The notes beneath the pieces are model-generated. The model was given only the letters and a program-made list of their open reading frames with translations, did no database searches and had not been told where the DNA came from. A stretch of DNA of 64,000 nucleotides, from contig NZ_CP084703.1 in the NCBI RefSeq assembly GCF_020519665.1, positions 1,922,001 to 1,986,000 on the forward strand, written 5' to 3'. Of this stretch, positions 18,226 to 25,578 are shown piece after piece. Origin of the DNA: Bacillus shivajii. Lineage in GTDB: Bacteria > Bacillota > Bacilli > Bacillales > Salisediminibacteriaceae. The first letter of the stretch is position 1. Every line of letters starts with the position of its first letter. The position numbers and the translations under genes were made by a program.

Positions 18226-19086
18226 ATGACGAAAGACCGCTTAGATCACGACAGGCTATTCAAAGAGTTGATCGAAACGTTTTTTGAAGAATTCATACTC
18301 TTGTTTTTCCAGGATGTTTATGAACATTTAGATTTTAGTGAAGTCCGATTCCTCTCCGAAGAATTATTTACTGATGTCACAGAAGGGGACAAATTCCGTC
18401 TTGATTTAGTCGTTGAAGTGAAGTTAAAAGGGGAGCCGGGACTTATCATTGTCCACGTTGAACCGCAATCTTATGAGCAAGAAGCTTTCAACGAACGTAT
18501 GTTTATTTATTTTAGCCGTCTCTATCAAAAATATCGGCGCAAAATTCTACCTATAGCAATCTTTAGTTATAACCATCAACGAGATGAACCAAACACCTTC
18601 CAAATAAACTTTCCATTTTTCCAACCATTAGATTTCCACTACTTGACCGTTGAACTGAAAAAGCAACCTTGGAGAAGGTATATTATTTCTGATAATCCTG
18701 TCGCTGCAGCATTACTAAGTAAAATGGGATATAATAATAGTGAGAAAGTAGAAGTGAAGAAAGAGTTTTTTCGGATGCTTTTACGGTTACAATTAGATAA
18801 AGCACGAGAAACTATGATCGCTGGTTTTTTTGAGACATACTTAAAGTTGAACGAACAAGAAGAACGTCAATTTCAAGAAGAGGTGAAAGCAATGAGTCCT
18901 AAGGAAGGAGATAAAATTATGGAGATAATGACTTCATATGAGCGAAAAGGTATGGAGAAAGGCATGGAAAAAGGCATATCAGCAGTAGCAAAAAAGCTTT
19001 TGTCAAAAGGAATGCCAGTGGAAGAAATCATAGAAGTGACAGGCCTATCAAAGGAACAAGTCGAGCAATTGAAAGAAGAAATATAA
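18226..19086 (+). CDS. Rpn-family nuclease (PD-(D/E)XK, recombination-promoting/antiphage)
   Basis: This 286-residue protein matches the Rpn/transposase-31-like family. Rpn proteins are DNA endonucleases implicated in recombination and phage defence and can be toxic to the host. The nuclease core is visible as HDRLFKELIETFFEEF, then DLVVEVKL (D...ExK), then IIVHVEPQSYEQEAFNERMF. The C-terminal 55 residues carry the repeated EKGMEKG helix and the PVEEIIEVTGLSKEQVEQLK helical motif. A strong internal ribosome site (AAGGAAGGAGATAAAATT) precedes Met232, so a C-terminal fragment is probably also made. Three copies of that fragment follow as separate mini-ORFs. Confidence 0.9.
   Translation: MTKDRLDHDRLFKELIETFFEEFILLFFQDVYEHLDFSEVRFLSEELFTDVTEGDKFRLDLVVEVKLKGEPGLIIVHVEPQSYEQEAFNERMFIYFSRLYQKYRRKILPIAIFSYNHQRDEPNTFQINFPFFQPLDFHYLTVELKKQPWRRYIISDNPVAAALLSKMGYNNSEKVEVKKEFFRMLLRLQLDKARETMIAGFFETYLKLNEQEERQFQEEVKAMSPKEGDKIMEIMTSYERKGMEKGMEKGISAVAKKLLSKGMPVEEIIEVTGLSKEQVEQLKEEI
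18919..19086 (+). CDS. Internal in-frame start: predicted RpnS-like small protein (55 aa)
   Basis: AAGGAGGAG-type Shine-Dalgarno sequence ends eight bases before ATG 18919, in the frame of the nuclease gene. The product would be residues 232-286 only. From memory of published work on Rpn systems, a short product from an internal start (RpnS) binds and blocks the full-length nuclease. The site is conserved in the downstream copies, which supports its use. Production of the short form is inferred. Confidence 0.7.
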   Translation: MEIMTSYERKGMEKGMEKGISAVAKKLLSKGMPVEEIIEVTGLSKEQVEQLKEEI

Positions 19087-19107
19087 ATCGAGGATTAAGG
19101 AGATAAA

Positions 19108-19266
19108 ATGATGGAGATCATGACTTCATACGAGCGAAAAGGCATGGAAAAAGGCATATCAGCAGTAGCAAAAAAGTTGTTGTCAAAAGGAATGCCAGTG
19201 GAAGAAATCGTAGAAGTGACAGGCCTATCAAAGGAACAAGTCGAGCAATTGAAAGAAGAAATATAA
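19108..19266 (+). CDS. Free-standing copy 1 of the Rpn C-terminal segment (52 aa)
   Basis: The frame MMEIMTSYERKGMEKG... ends QVEQLKEEI and is almost identical to the tail of the nuclease, with one EKGM repeat fewer. TTAAGGAGATAAA precedes two consecutive ATG codons; the second (19111) has the same spacing as the internal start in the large gene. It has no nuclease domain. The DNA between this and the next copy is conserved as well, so it arose by tandem duplication. Confidence 0.8.
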   Translation: MMEIMTSYERKGMEKGISAVAKKLLSKGMPVEEIVEVTGLSKEQVEQLKEEI

Positions 19267-19287
19267 ATCGAGGATTAAGGAGATAAA

Positions 19288-19482
19288 ATGATGGAGATCA
19301 TGACTTCATATGAGCGAAAAGGTATGGAAAAAGGTATGGAAAAAGGATATCGTAAAGGGAAAAAACTTGCGAAGGTAGAAGTAGCAAAAAAATTGTTGTC
19401 AAAAGAAATGCCAGTGGAAGAAGTCGTTGAAGTAACAGGCCTATCAAAGGAACAAGTTGAGCAATTGAAAAAAGAAATATAA
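19288..19482 (+). CDS. Free-standing copy 2 of the Rpn C-terminal segment (64 aa)
   Basis: This copy has the same ribosome site and start, two EKGM repeats and an extra YRKGKKLAKVEVAKK stretch typical of other Rpn tails, then PVEEVVEVTGLSKEQVEQLK. The insertion shows it is not just a copy of the adjacent tail. Reading frame and start signals are intact. Confidence 0.8.
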   Translation: MMEIMTSYERKGMEKGMEKGYRKGKKLAKVEVAKKLLSKEMPVEEVVEVTGLSKEQVEQLKKEI

Positions 19483-19502
19483 TAGAGGATTAAGGAGACA
19501 AA

Positions 19503-19688
19503 ATGATGGAGATCATGACTTCATACGAGGGAAAAGGCATGGAAAAAGGTTTTCGTATAGGGAAAGAACTTGCGAAGGTAAAAGTAGCAAAAAAGTTGTT
19601 GTCAAAAGGAATGCCAGTCGAAGAAATCGTAGAAGTTACAAGACTAACAGAGCATCAAGTCAAACGGTTGAAGGAAGGAATTAAATGA
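19503..19688 (+). CDS. Free-standing copy 3 of the Rpn C-terminal segment (61 aa)
   Basis: The most divergent copy: EGKGMEKGFRIGKELAKVKV, then PVEEIVEVTRLTEHQVKRLK. TTAAGGAGACAAA precedes the ATG pair. It retains an open frame despite many substitutions, which suggests selection or a different origin. A short hairpin (CCCCCTGGACGATAATGGTCAGGGGG, in two halves of the stem) follows at about 19727-19753. Confidence 0.75.
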   Translation: MMEIMTSYEGKGMEKGFRIGKELAKVKVAKKLLSKGMPVEEIVEVTRLTEHQVKRLKEGIK

Positions 19689-19843
19689 TAATGAATGCAC
19701 GCTTTACATCTCAAGAAGGCACATAACTCCCCCTGGACGATAATGGTCAGGGGGATTTCATATGTTAAAATTTATGCGGAGATGAATTTAAAAAAGTGCG
19801 GATTAAGCACGAAAACCGTCTCATACTTAAGGGGGGAAGGACG

Positions 19844-20335
19844 ATGTTAACAATAAGAAACGTCAATGACGAAGATCTACCTGTTTTAATACATATCGAA
19901 AACCAATGTTTTACTGAAGAAGAAGCCGCAACGGAAGAGGCATTTAAACAACGGATTCAACAGATCCCGGACAGTTTTTTTGTCGCTGAAAAAAATAGCG
20001 AAGTGGCAGGGTATATAAATGGCCCTGTCATTCAAACACGATACATCACAGATGATCTGTTCACCAACATCATCAAAAACCCCACACACGGACATCATCA
20101 AAGCATTCTTGGTTTGGCTGTTTCCCCAAAGTTCCAACGAGAAGGGGTGGCAAGGGCGTTACTGCAACATCTCGATAAAGAAGCAAGTGCAAAATCTCGC
20201 GAAACGATCACGTTAACTTGCAAAGGCAACTTAATTTCTTTTTATGAAAAACACGGGTATGTAAATGAAGGAGTTTCCGATTCTACTCATGGTGGAGTTG
20301 TTTGGTACAATATGAGCAAAATGATAAAAAAATAG
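19844..20335 (+). CDS. GNAT family N-acetyltransferase (AANAT-like)
   Basis: This 163-residue protein starts MLTIRNVNDEDLPVLIHIEN, with the acetyl-CoA loop FQREGVARALLQHL and the C-terminal FYEKHGYVNEG. The pattern resembles the arylalkylamine/serotonin-acetyltransferase-like branch (Glu-rich N-terminal helix FTEEEAATEEAF). GGGGGAAGG precedes the ATG at 19844; the upstream extension has no site. Substrate is unknown. Confidence 0.85.
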   Translation: MLTIRNVNDEDLPVLIHIENQCFTEEEAATEEAFKQRIQQIPDSFFVAEKNSEVAGYINGPVIQTRYITDDLFTNIIKNPTHGHHQSILGLAVSPKFQREGVARALLQHLDKEASAKSRETITLTCKGNLISFYEKHGYVNEGVSDSTHGGVVWYNMSKMIKK

Positions 20336-20370
20336 GTATTCATTAATAGTTTTTAGAATTAATGGTGATA

Positions 20371-20550
20371 ATTCCACGTGAGACAGAATTACCGCACGTG
20401 AGACAGAATTACCGCACGTGAGACAGGATAATCGCACGTGAGCCGGAATAATCGCACGTGAGACGGAATAATCGCACGTGAGCCGAGCTTACCGCACGTG
20501 AGACAGGATGATCGCACACGAGATGCGATAACCGCACGTGAGTCGGGTTA
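20371..20550. repeat. Exact 20-bp tandem array with CACGTG core, nine units
   Basis: Nine units of exactly 20 bp follow the pattern ATCGCACGTGAGACNGAATN. The palindromic CACGTG core is kept in eight units. The array lies between two convergent genes. Related arrays occur at 27381 (same strand sense) and 50112 (reverse sense). Confidence 0.92.
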
Positions 20551-20565
20551 TTTACCCAAATAAAA

Positions 20566-20602
20566 AACGCTTCAACTAACTAATTTTAGTTGAAGCGTTC
20601 CA
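20566..20602 (-). terminator. Terminator of the 3D-domain gene
   Basis: AACGCTTCAACTAA pairs with TTAGTTGAAGCGTT; the T run is on the minus strand. Confidence 0.85.
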
Positions 20603-20612
20603 TTCATTTCAA

Positions 20613-21794
20613 TTAGTCTAACACGCGTATTTGCACGGTCTGCCTTCCGAATGATAATGCGTCAGAGCGGTCATTCATAAAGATATCGATTTTATTTCCG
20701 ACAATTGCACCACCAGTGTCTGCAGCTAAAAATGTTCCAAGCCCTTTAATTTCGACACGTGATCCTAGTGGAATAACGCTTGGATCGGTGGCAATGACTT
20801 TTGCATTAGGGTTTGCTCGTAAGTCAATTCCGGTTCTCGTTACACCGGAACAGCCTTCACAATATGCAGTGTATGCTGTAGCTGTGAACGATCTCCAGTT
20901 ACCACCATTGGAATCAGAATTTTGCCCATCGTTTGATCTACTAACTGAATCAGAACGGTTACTGCGTTCTTCTTTTTCTCTTTCAGCTTCTAACTTAGCT
21001 TGCCTTTCAGCTTCTAAACGTGCTTCTTCCTTAAGACGTAATTCCTCGATTTGATTACGGACGCTCTCTTCTTGAGAAGCTAAATCTTTATCCTCTTTTA
21101 TTAATTTTTGAACAAGTCTTTCTTGTTCTTCCTCATTTTCTTTCATTTTATCTCTTAACTGAATCGTTTGTTCTCGCTGTTTTTCAATTTCTTCATACAT
21201 ATCTTCTAGTTCAATGGCTTGGTTGACTAGCTTATGTAATGTTTCTTCATAATCACTTTGTACATCTGCAAGCTCTTGCTGTCTTTGTTCAAGTTGTTCG
21301 ATGAAATGATTATCCGCCTCGGCGATTTGCACGATACTAAATACTCGACTAACAAAGTCACCAAAACTCTGTGCTCCTAAAATAACCTCTATATACGAAG
21401 CGGTACTCGTTCCATTTCTTTGATAAGATCTCGCTCGGTCTTTTAATAATTCGACACGTTGATAAATATCTTCTTTAAGTATGTTAATTTCAGACTCTAA
21501 ATGGTTGATTTCATTTTCATTGTCCTCAATTTTGCTTTCGATCCCATCAATTTTTTCTTCTTTCGCTTTAATCGTTTCGTCGAGATAAGAAACCTCACTA
21601 TTTAGTTGTTCACGCTCTAATATTCGTTCAGTAAGTAAACTTTCAGCATCATCAAGCTCCGATTGAATCGCTTGACGTTCATTTTGAATCTGTATCTCCT
21701 CATTTTCAAATGTTCCTGTAGCAAAAACTCCGCCAGTGATAAATAAATGTACCAATCCACTGAACAAAAATATAATGGTGAGTTTTTTTAACAC
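20613..21794 (-). CDS. Secreted coiled-coil protein with C-terminal 3D domain
   Basis: This 393-residue protein has an N-terminal signal peptide (about residues 1-25, cut near VFATG), a long PcsB/YvcE-like coiled coil (about 30-265), a Ser/Asn-rich linker, and a C-terminal 3D domain (about 295-393). The 3D domain shows FTATAYTAYCEGCSG, LRANPNAKVIATDPSVIPLG and AADTGGAIVGNKIDIFMND with its three conserved aspartates. 3D domains are lytic-transglycosylase-like (MltA/RpfB type), so it probably acts in cell-wall turnover. The start has GGGGGAAAGC upstream. Confidence 0.9.
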   Translation of the reverse strand: MLKKLTIIFLFSGLVHLFITGGVFATGTFENEEIQIQNERQAIQSELDDAESLLTERILEREQLNSEVSYLDETIKAKEEKIDGIESKIEDNENEINHLESEINILKEDIYQRVELLKDRARSYQRNGTSTASYIEVILGAQSFGDFVSRVFSIVQIAEADNHFIEQLEQRQQELADVQSDYEETLHKLVNQAIELEDMYEEIEKQREQTIQLRDKMKENEEEQERLVQKLIKEDKDLASQEESVRNQIEELRLKEEARLEAERQAKLEAEREKEERSNRSDSVSRSNDGQNSDSNGGNWRSFTATAYTAYCEGCSGVTRTGIDLRANPNAKVIATDPSVIPLGSRVEIKGLGTFLAADTGGAIVGNKIDIFMNDRSDALSFGRQTVQIRVLD

Positions 21795-22137
21795 ACAGCT
21801 TTCCCCCTAGTGAAAATCGTTTCTCTATCTATGTAACAGATATTTTAGAAAAATAGTTATTTCCAATAATAACAGCCAAGTGTGACAACTTCGTAATAGA
21901 TATATTATATTTATGTAACAATTTAAGAGTCTATTATACTATAACAACAGAAGAATAAGCGGAACTGATCGTCATTTCCGTCTATAAGACTATAAAATGA
22001 AAATTGACGAGACTTGCTAATATTGTTTTCAATATAGAAATAAAAACTGGGGTACTGATTTACTAGTGAAAGCTTGTTTAGGGATGTTTAAAAATAATGA
22101 AGGAAAAAGGAATGATTGTTGAAGTAAATGAATGAAG

Positions 22138-22163
22138 AAAAGGAACCGGAGGGCGGTTCCTTT
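22138..22163 (-). terminator. Terminator of the small basic protein gene
   Basis: AGGAACCG and CGGTTCCT form the stem; the T run reads on the minus strand. Confidence 0.75.
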
Positions 22164-22168
22164 AACGG

Positions 22169-22342
22169 TTATTTTTTCTTATTTGGGTTCTTTAAGTCAG
22201 CTTTGCTATTACGTTTGGCGTTTCTATGGTTTCCTTTACTGTTATCACCAGTCGCTACTTCTTGTCCAAATTCAGTATCTAACTGTCCACCTCTTTTTGG
22301 TGAGCTTTGATTTTCGCTGCCTTGATTGTTACGCTTTGTCAT
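22169..22342 (-). CDS. Small basic hydrophilic protein (57 aa), possibly SASP-like
   Basis: ATG at 22342 has GGAGGTG seven bases upstream and a terminator after the stop. The product MTKRNNQGSENQSSPKRGGQ continues with LDTEFGQEVATGD and a Lys/Asn-rich end. The GGQLDTEFGQE segment is reminiscent of the GQFGTEFA repeat of gamma-type small acid-soluble spore proteins, but the match is short. The gene is missed by length cut-offs. A spore-related role is a tentative inference. Confidence 0.72.
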   Translation of the reverse strand: MTKRNNQGSENQSSPKRGGQLDTEFGQEVATGDNSKGNHRNAKRNSKADLKNPNKKK

Positions 22343-22448
22343 TTATTGACACCTCCATTTAATATGTACCTTATTATCATCCCAAGCTTTACTTGTTTCA
22401 TTACAAACTCTGATGGAAAAATTTTCGGTTTAATTGTTTAAATGAAAA

Positions 22449-22478
22449 CATGGCAGGTGGAGGCACCTGCCATGTTAT
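22449..22478 (-). terminator. Strong hairpin downstream of the yjcZ-like gene
   Basis: CATGGCAGGTG and CACCTGCCATG form an 11-bp stem with a four-base loop. The T run is weak on both strands. Confidence 0.65.
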
Positions 22479-22549
22479 TTTCTAATGATAATATTTTTGG
22501 GAAAAGGGATTAAAGTCTTGTCACTTACAACCTTATTCATTAGTGATTC

Positions 22550-22633
22550 TTAAAATGTGCAGAAGCACCCAACAATCACTAACAAGATAAACAGAACTAA
22601 CACAAGTGGAAAACCGTGGTAACCGTGACTCAC
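22550..22633 (-). CDS. YjcZ-family sporulation micro-protein (27 aa)
   Basis: The GTG start at 22633 is preceded by AAAGGAGGTATTATT, an almost ideal ribosome site. The product begins MSHGYHGFPLVLVLF and ends VGCFCTF. It has a short glycine/tyrosine N-terminus followed by one transmembrane helix, which is the YjcZ/YhjQ sporulation family pattern. These 25-50 residue proteins are made in sporulating cells and are of unknown role. Confidence 0.82.
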   Translation of the reverse strand: MSHGYHGFPLVLVLFILLVIVGCFCTF

Positions 22634-22817
22634 AATAATACCTCCTTTATTCGTGATACTACATACTATGACTTTCTAAAGGCAAGGTATAGTTATATGT
22701 CCCGGTTTAAGGAGAATTAGGCCATAAAAAAATGTCTTGGGTTTTCAAGCAAAATAATATCAATCATTCTACTTACAATTTATAATGTGCTTATAAAAAG
22801 AATATATCTTACAAAAA

Positions 22818-22846
22818 GGAAGCAGAAGAACCGTCCCCCCGCTTCC
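22818..22846. repeat. R1 short interspersed repeat
   Basis: GGAAGCAGAAGAACCGTCCC then CCCGCTTCC; it ends just before the ribosome site of the LLM gene. Confidence 0.85.
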
Positions 22847-22857
22847 AAAAAGGAAAG

Positions 22858-23922
22858 GTGACTGTTTTGGAAAAGTATCGGATAGATCAAAGTAAAGGAC
22901 TCGAATTTGGCATATACACGTTAGGTGACCATTTACCAAATCCTTCAACAGGAGAAAGAATCTCAGCGGAGGATCGTATTCACGAAATTATTAACTATGC
23001 AAAGCTCGCTGATCAAGCTGGTGTTGATTTTTTCAGTGTCGGTGAGAGTCATCAAGAATATTTTGCAACCCAAGCTCATACGGCTGTTTTATCAGCGATT
23101 GCGCAAGCGACGAGTAAAATAAAAATTGCAAGTTCCTCAACGATTATTAGTACGTCAGATCCTGTGCGCGTTTACGAAGATTTCGCAACGATCGATTTAA
23201 TCTCAAAAGGCCGGGCAGAAATCGTTTGTGGTCGCGCTTCCCGTGTCGGTCTTTTTGAGCTACTAGGTTATGACATTAACCATTATGAAGAATTGTTTGA
23301 AGAGAAGTTTGATCTGTTACGTCAAATAAATGAAAATGAAGTGGTCAATTGGCAAGGAGAATTCCGGGCTCCGTTAAAAAACGCGAAAGTTTTACCACGT
23401 CCACAAAATGGATCCATGCCGATTTGGCGTGCAGTAGGTGGTTCTCCTGGAAGTGCGATCAAAGCTGGTTACGCGGGAGTACCGATGTTCCTTGCTCATT
23501 TAGGAGGACATGTGATGAGCTTCAAACGCTCGATTGATGCGTATCGTGAAGCGGCAAAACAAGGTGGCTTCGACCCAGCGGAGTTACCCGTTGCAACGGC
23601 AGGATTCTTCTATGCTGCTGAAACATCTCAGCAAGCAATTGAAGATACATACCCACATATTAATGAAGGAATGAAAAAAACAAATGGCCGTGGTTTCCCA
23701 AAAGAAGCGTATGCACAAGGTGTCGATCCGCATAATGTCATGAATATCGGCAGTCCGCAACAAATCATTGAGAAAATCCTTTATCAACATGAAGTTTATG
23801 GTCACCAACGTTATATCGCACAAATCGATTTCGGTGGCGTCCCATTTGAGAGACTTGAAAAAAATCTAGAGATCATTGGAACAGAAATCTTACCAGCGAT
23901 CAAAAAGTATACAGCAAAATAA
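22858..23922 (+). CDS. LLM-class flavin-dependent oxidoreductase
   Basis: This 354-residue TIM-barrel protein belongs to the bacterial luciferase-like monooxygenase group (FMN-dependent). It shows GLEFGIYTLGDHLPNPSTGE at the N-terminus, then FFSVGESHQEYF, SSSTIISTSDPVRVYEDFAT, RAEIVCGRASRVGLF and WRAVGGSPGSAIKAG. The substrate is unknown. GTG at 22858 or TTG at 22867 may be the start; AGGAAAGGTG fits the TTG better. It has a second paralogue at 27620-28660, and a palindromic terminator follows. Confidence 0.88.
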   Translation: MTVLEKYRIDQSKGLEFGIYTLGDHLPNPSTGERISAEDRIHEIINYAKLADQAGVDFFSVGESHQEYFATQAHTAVLSAIAQATSKIKIASSSTIISTSDPVRVYEDFATIDLISKGRAEIVCGRASRVGLFELLGYDINHYEELFEEKFDLLRQINENEVVNWQGEFRAPLKNAKVLPRPQNGSMPIWRAVGGSPGSAIKAGYAGVPMFLAHLGGHVMSFKRSIDAYREAAKQGGFDPAELPVATAGFFYAAETSQQAIEDTYPHINEGMKKTNGRGFPKEAYAQGVDPHNVMNIGSPQQIIEKILYQHEVYGHQRYIAQIDFGGVPFERLEKNLEIIGTEILPAIKKYTAK

Positions 23923-23925
23923 AAA

Positions 23926-23978
23926 AGGTGCCAGTCACTTGTCGACTTACGTCGAATTCGACAAGTGACTGGCACTTT
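23926..23978 (+). terminator. Palindromic repeat (GTGCCAGTCAC-TTGTCGA family) as terminator
   Basis: GTGCCAGTCACTTGTCGA and TCGAATTCGACAAGTGACTG form a long stem ending in GGCACTTTAGTTTT. It is a variant of the family at 3141, 14956 and 16320. Confidence 0.82.
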
Positions 23979-24012
23979 AGTTTTGTCATAATTGTATGTT
24001 TGTACAAGTATG

Positions 24013-24816
24013 ATGGTAAAAAGTCAAAAGGAGGGGGACGCGCTGTTTGTTTTACGAGTCATTGCAGGTACAGTTGTGGCCATTGTCGTTATAACAACCA
24101 TGTATTTATTAAATGGACATTTAAAGCTCGGTATGACAGCAAGTGATATCGATATGTTTACGTTACCGTTTATTACAATCATCTTTTTCCTCATTGTATT
24201 CCCGACACTTCGAAAACATTTTTTTGAAGTCTTTGTAAAAACGAAGGAATTGCACCTAATAATCGGACTGCCGATATTATTCGTTCTTACTAAATTATTT
24301 GTTACATACGCATACATGTTTTTGCCGTTGTTTTTTCAAGGTGAAAAAGTTGGCATCGGAAGTAACCAATATGTTGCAGGTGATGAGTTGAGTATTATTG
24401 GAATGCTTACATTATCAAGTGTCCTGGCCCCATTTAATGAAGAATTTCTTTTTCGGTTCTTTCTTCTGTTTTTTATCCCGTATGTTTTTTTACACGCTAT
24501 GACCAATGAAGACGGTAGTCAATTATCAGGCGTTGCGCTGACCATCCATTCAAATGCAAGCCATTTATATAATAAAATATTCCTAGAAGAAAACCGACTC
24601 ATCATCATGACATGGGTTATTGCGGTTTCCTGCTTCTTTTCGTATTTGCACGGCCCTGATATGGTAGCATTTCCGATTTATTTTGTAGGTGGGCTACTAT
24701 ACAGTTACCTTTTTCTAAAATATGGCTTTTTAGCGGCATGGTTTGCTCACGGTTTTTCCAATGCGATGTCGCCGATTATATACATGATATTTCTCGCGTT
24801 TTTTTATAGTGCCTGA
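24013..24816 (+). CDS. CPBP-family intramembrane metalloprotease
   Basis: This multi-helix membrane protein carries the CPBP (Abi/CAAX-protease) motifs: APFNEEFLFRFF (EExxxR), SYLHGPD (FxxxH-like) and WFAHGFSNAM (HxxxN/D-type). Members cleave prenylated or bacteriocin-related peptides or act as immunity proteins. ATGs at 24010/24013 lack a ribosome site. A very strong one (AAAAGGAGGGGG) lies inside the frame and points to CTG at 24043, which would be a non-standard start directly before the first helix. The stop codon lies inside a repeat. Confidence 0.82.
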   Translation: MVKSQKEGDALFVLRVIAGTVVAIVVITTMYLLNGHLKLGMTASDIDMFTLPFITIIFFLIVFPTLRKHFFEVFVKTKELHLIIGLPILFVLTKLFVTYAYMFLPLFFQGEKVGIGSNQYVAGDELSIIGMLTLSSVLAPFNEEFLFRFFLLFFIPYVFLHAMTNEDGSQLSGVALTIHSNASHLYNKIFLEENRLIIMTWVIAVSCFFSYLHGPDMVAFPIYFVGGLLYSYLFLKYGFLAAWFAHGFSNAMSPIIYMIFLAFFYSA

Positions 24817-24857
24817 TCCCAATGCGTTAAAGTTTTAACGTACTAGGGGTCAGGCAG
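24810..24857 (+). terminator. Repeat-derived terminator (GCCTGATCCC...GGGGTCAGGC family)
   Basis: GTGCCTGATCCC pairs with AGGGGTCAGGCA, with an inner GTTAAAGTTTTAAC palindrome. It supplies the CPBP stop codon. Relatives occur at 27317 and, weakly, 49497. Confidence 0.75.
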
Positions 24858-24939
24858 TTTCACTTTCAATTGTTCGTTTAAAAGGCAAGAGGTTGACCAC
24901 AATCGTGTTCACACTTCGTAGCGAGAGGGGGAATAGCAT

Positions 24940-24993
24940 ATGAAAAATAAGGTTAAATTACCTGATAATAATATGAATCATCAGGGTGGGTAA
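24940..24993 (+). CDS. 17-codon upstream ORF, possible leader peptide
   Basis: ATG at 24940 is preceded by GAGAGGGGG and reads MKNKVKLPDNNMNHQGG, then stop. The stop is immediately followed by ATGATG of the next gene. The next gene's ribosome site (GGGTGGG) overlaps the end of this ORF, which suggests translational coupling. Confidence 0.5.
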   Translation: MKNKVKLPDNNMNHQGG

Positions 24994-25578
24994 ATGATGA
25001 AAAAACAATTTGAAGCTTTGAAGCAAATTAAAACGATGGTTGAAGAATTAAGCAATACACAAATCGAATATTGGCAGTCATTTTCTAACTTAAGTACTTG
25101 GCAGTTCTGGGGAGTCGTTTTAATGTTGATTGTTCCACTCATTGTATTTTTCACGTCAATTGATCGAAAAAATATATTATTACTTGGCTTCTTCGGATTT
25201 AATTATCACGTCTGGTTTCAATACGTAAATTCCGTTGGGATTAAACTAGGCTTATGGGAATACCCTTATCAGCTTGTCCCGTTTTTACCTAGCTTTGTCT
25301 TAGACGCTTCGCTCGTTCCAATAAGTTTTATGTTTCTATATCAATGGACGTTGAAAACAAATAAAAATATTTATCTATACTCTTTGTTATTGTCTGCCTT
25401 TTTTGCTTTTATCATGAAACCGATTATGGTGAATTTCCATTTTTTCCATATGTACAAAGGGATCAATTATTTTCATCTTTTTCTATTTTATATGTTGTTC
25501 TTCATTGTATCTAAACTGATTACGAACTTATTTTTATGGATGCAAAAAAAGGAGAAAAATAAACAACCTTACCAGTAA
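24994..25578 (+). CDS. CBO0543-family membrane protein
   Basis: This 194-residue protein has a cytoplasmic N-terminal helix and five or so transmembrane segments. The pattern IDRKNILLLGFFGFNYHVWF, then GLWEYPYQLVPFLPSFVLD, then FLYQWTLKTNKNIYLY fits the CBO0543 family, which is common in spore formers and uncharacterised. A second member is at 50307-50798. Start: ATG 24994 or 24997. Confidence 0.78.
   Translation: MMKKQFEALKQIKTMVEELSNTQIEYWQSFSNLSTWQFWGVVLMLIVPLIVFFTSIDRKNILLLGFFGFNYHVWFQYVNSVGIKLGLWEYPYQLVPFLPSFVLDASLVPISFMFLYQWTLKTNKNIYLYSLLLSAFFAFIMKPIMVNFHFFHMYKGINYFHLFLFYMLFFIVSKLITNLFLWMQKKEKNKQPYQ

Noticed and set aside
20371-20550. Possible CRISPR array
   Set aside because: The 20-bp units are contiguous and similar over their full length; there are no unique spacers and no cas genes.
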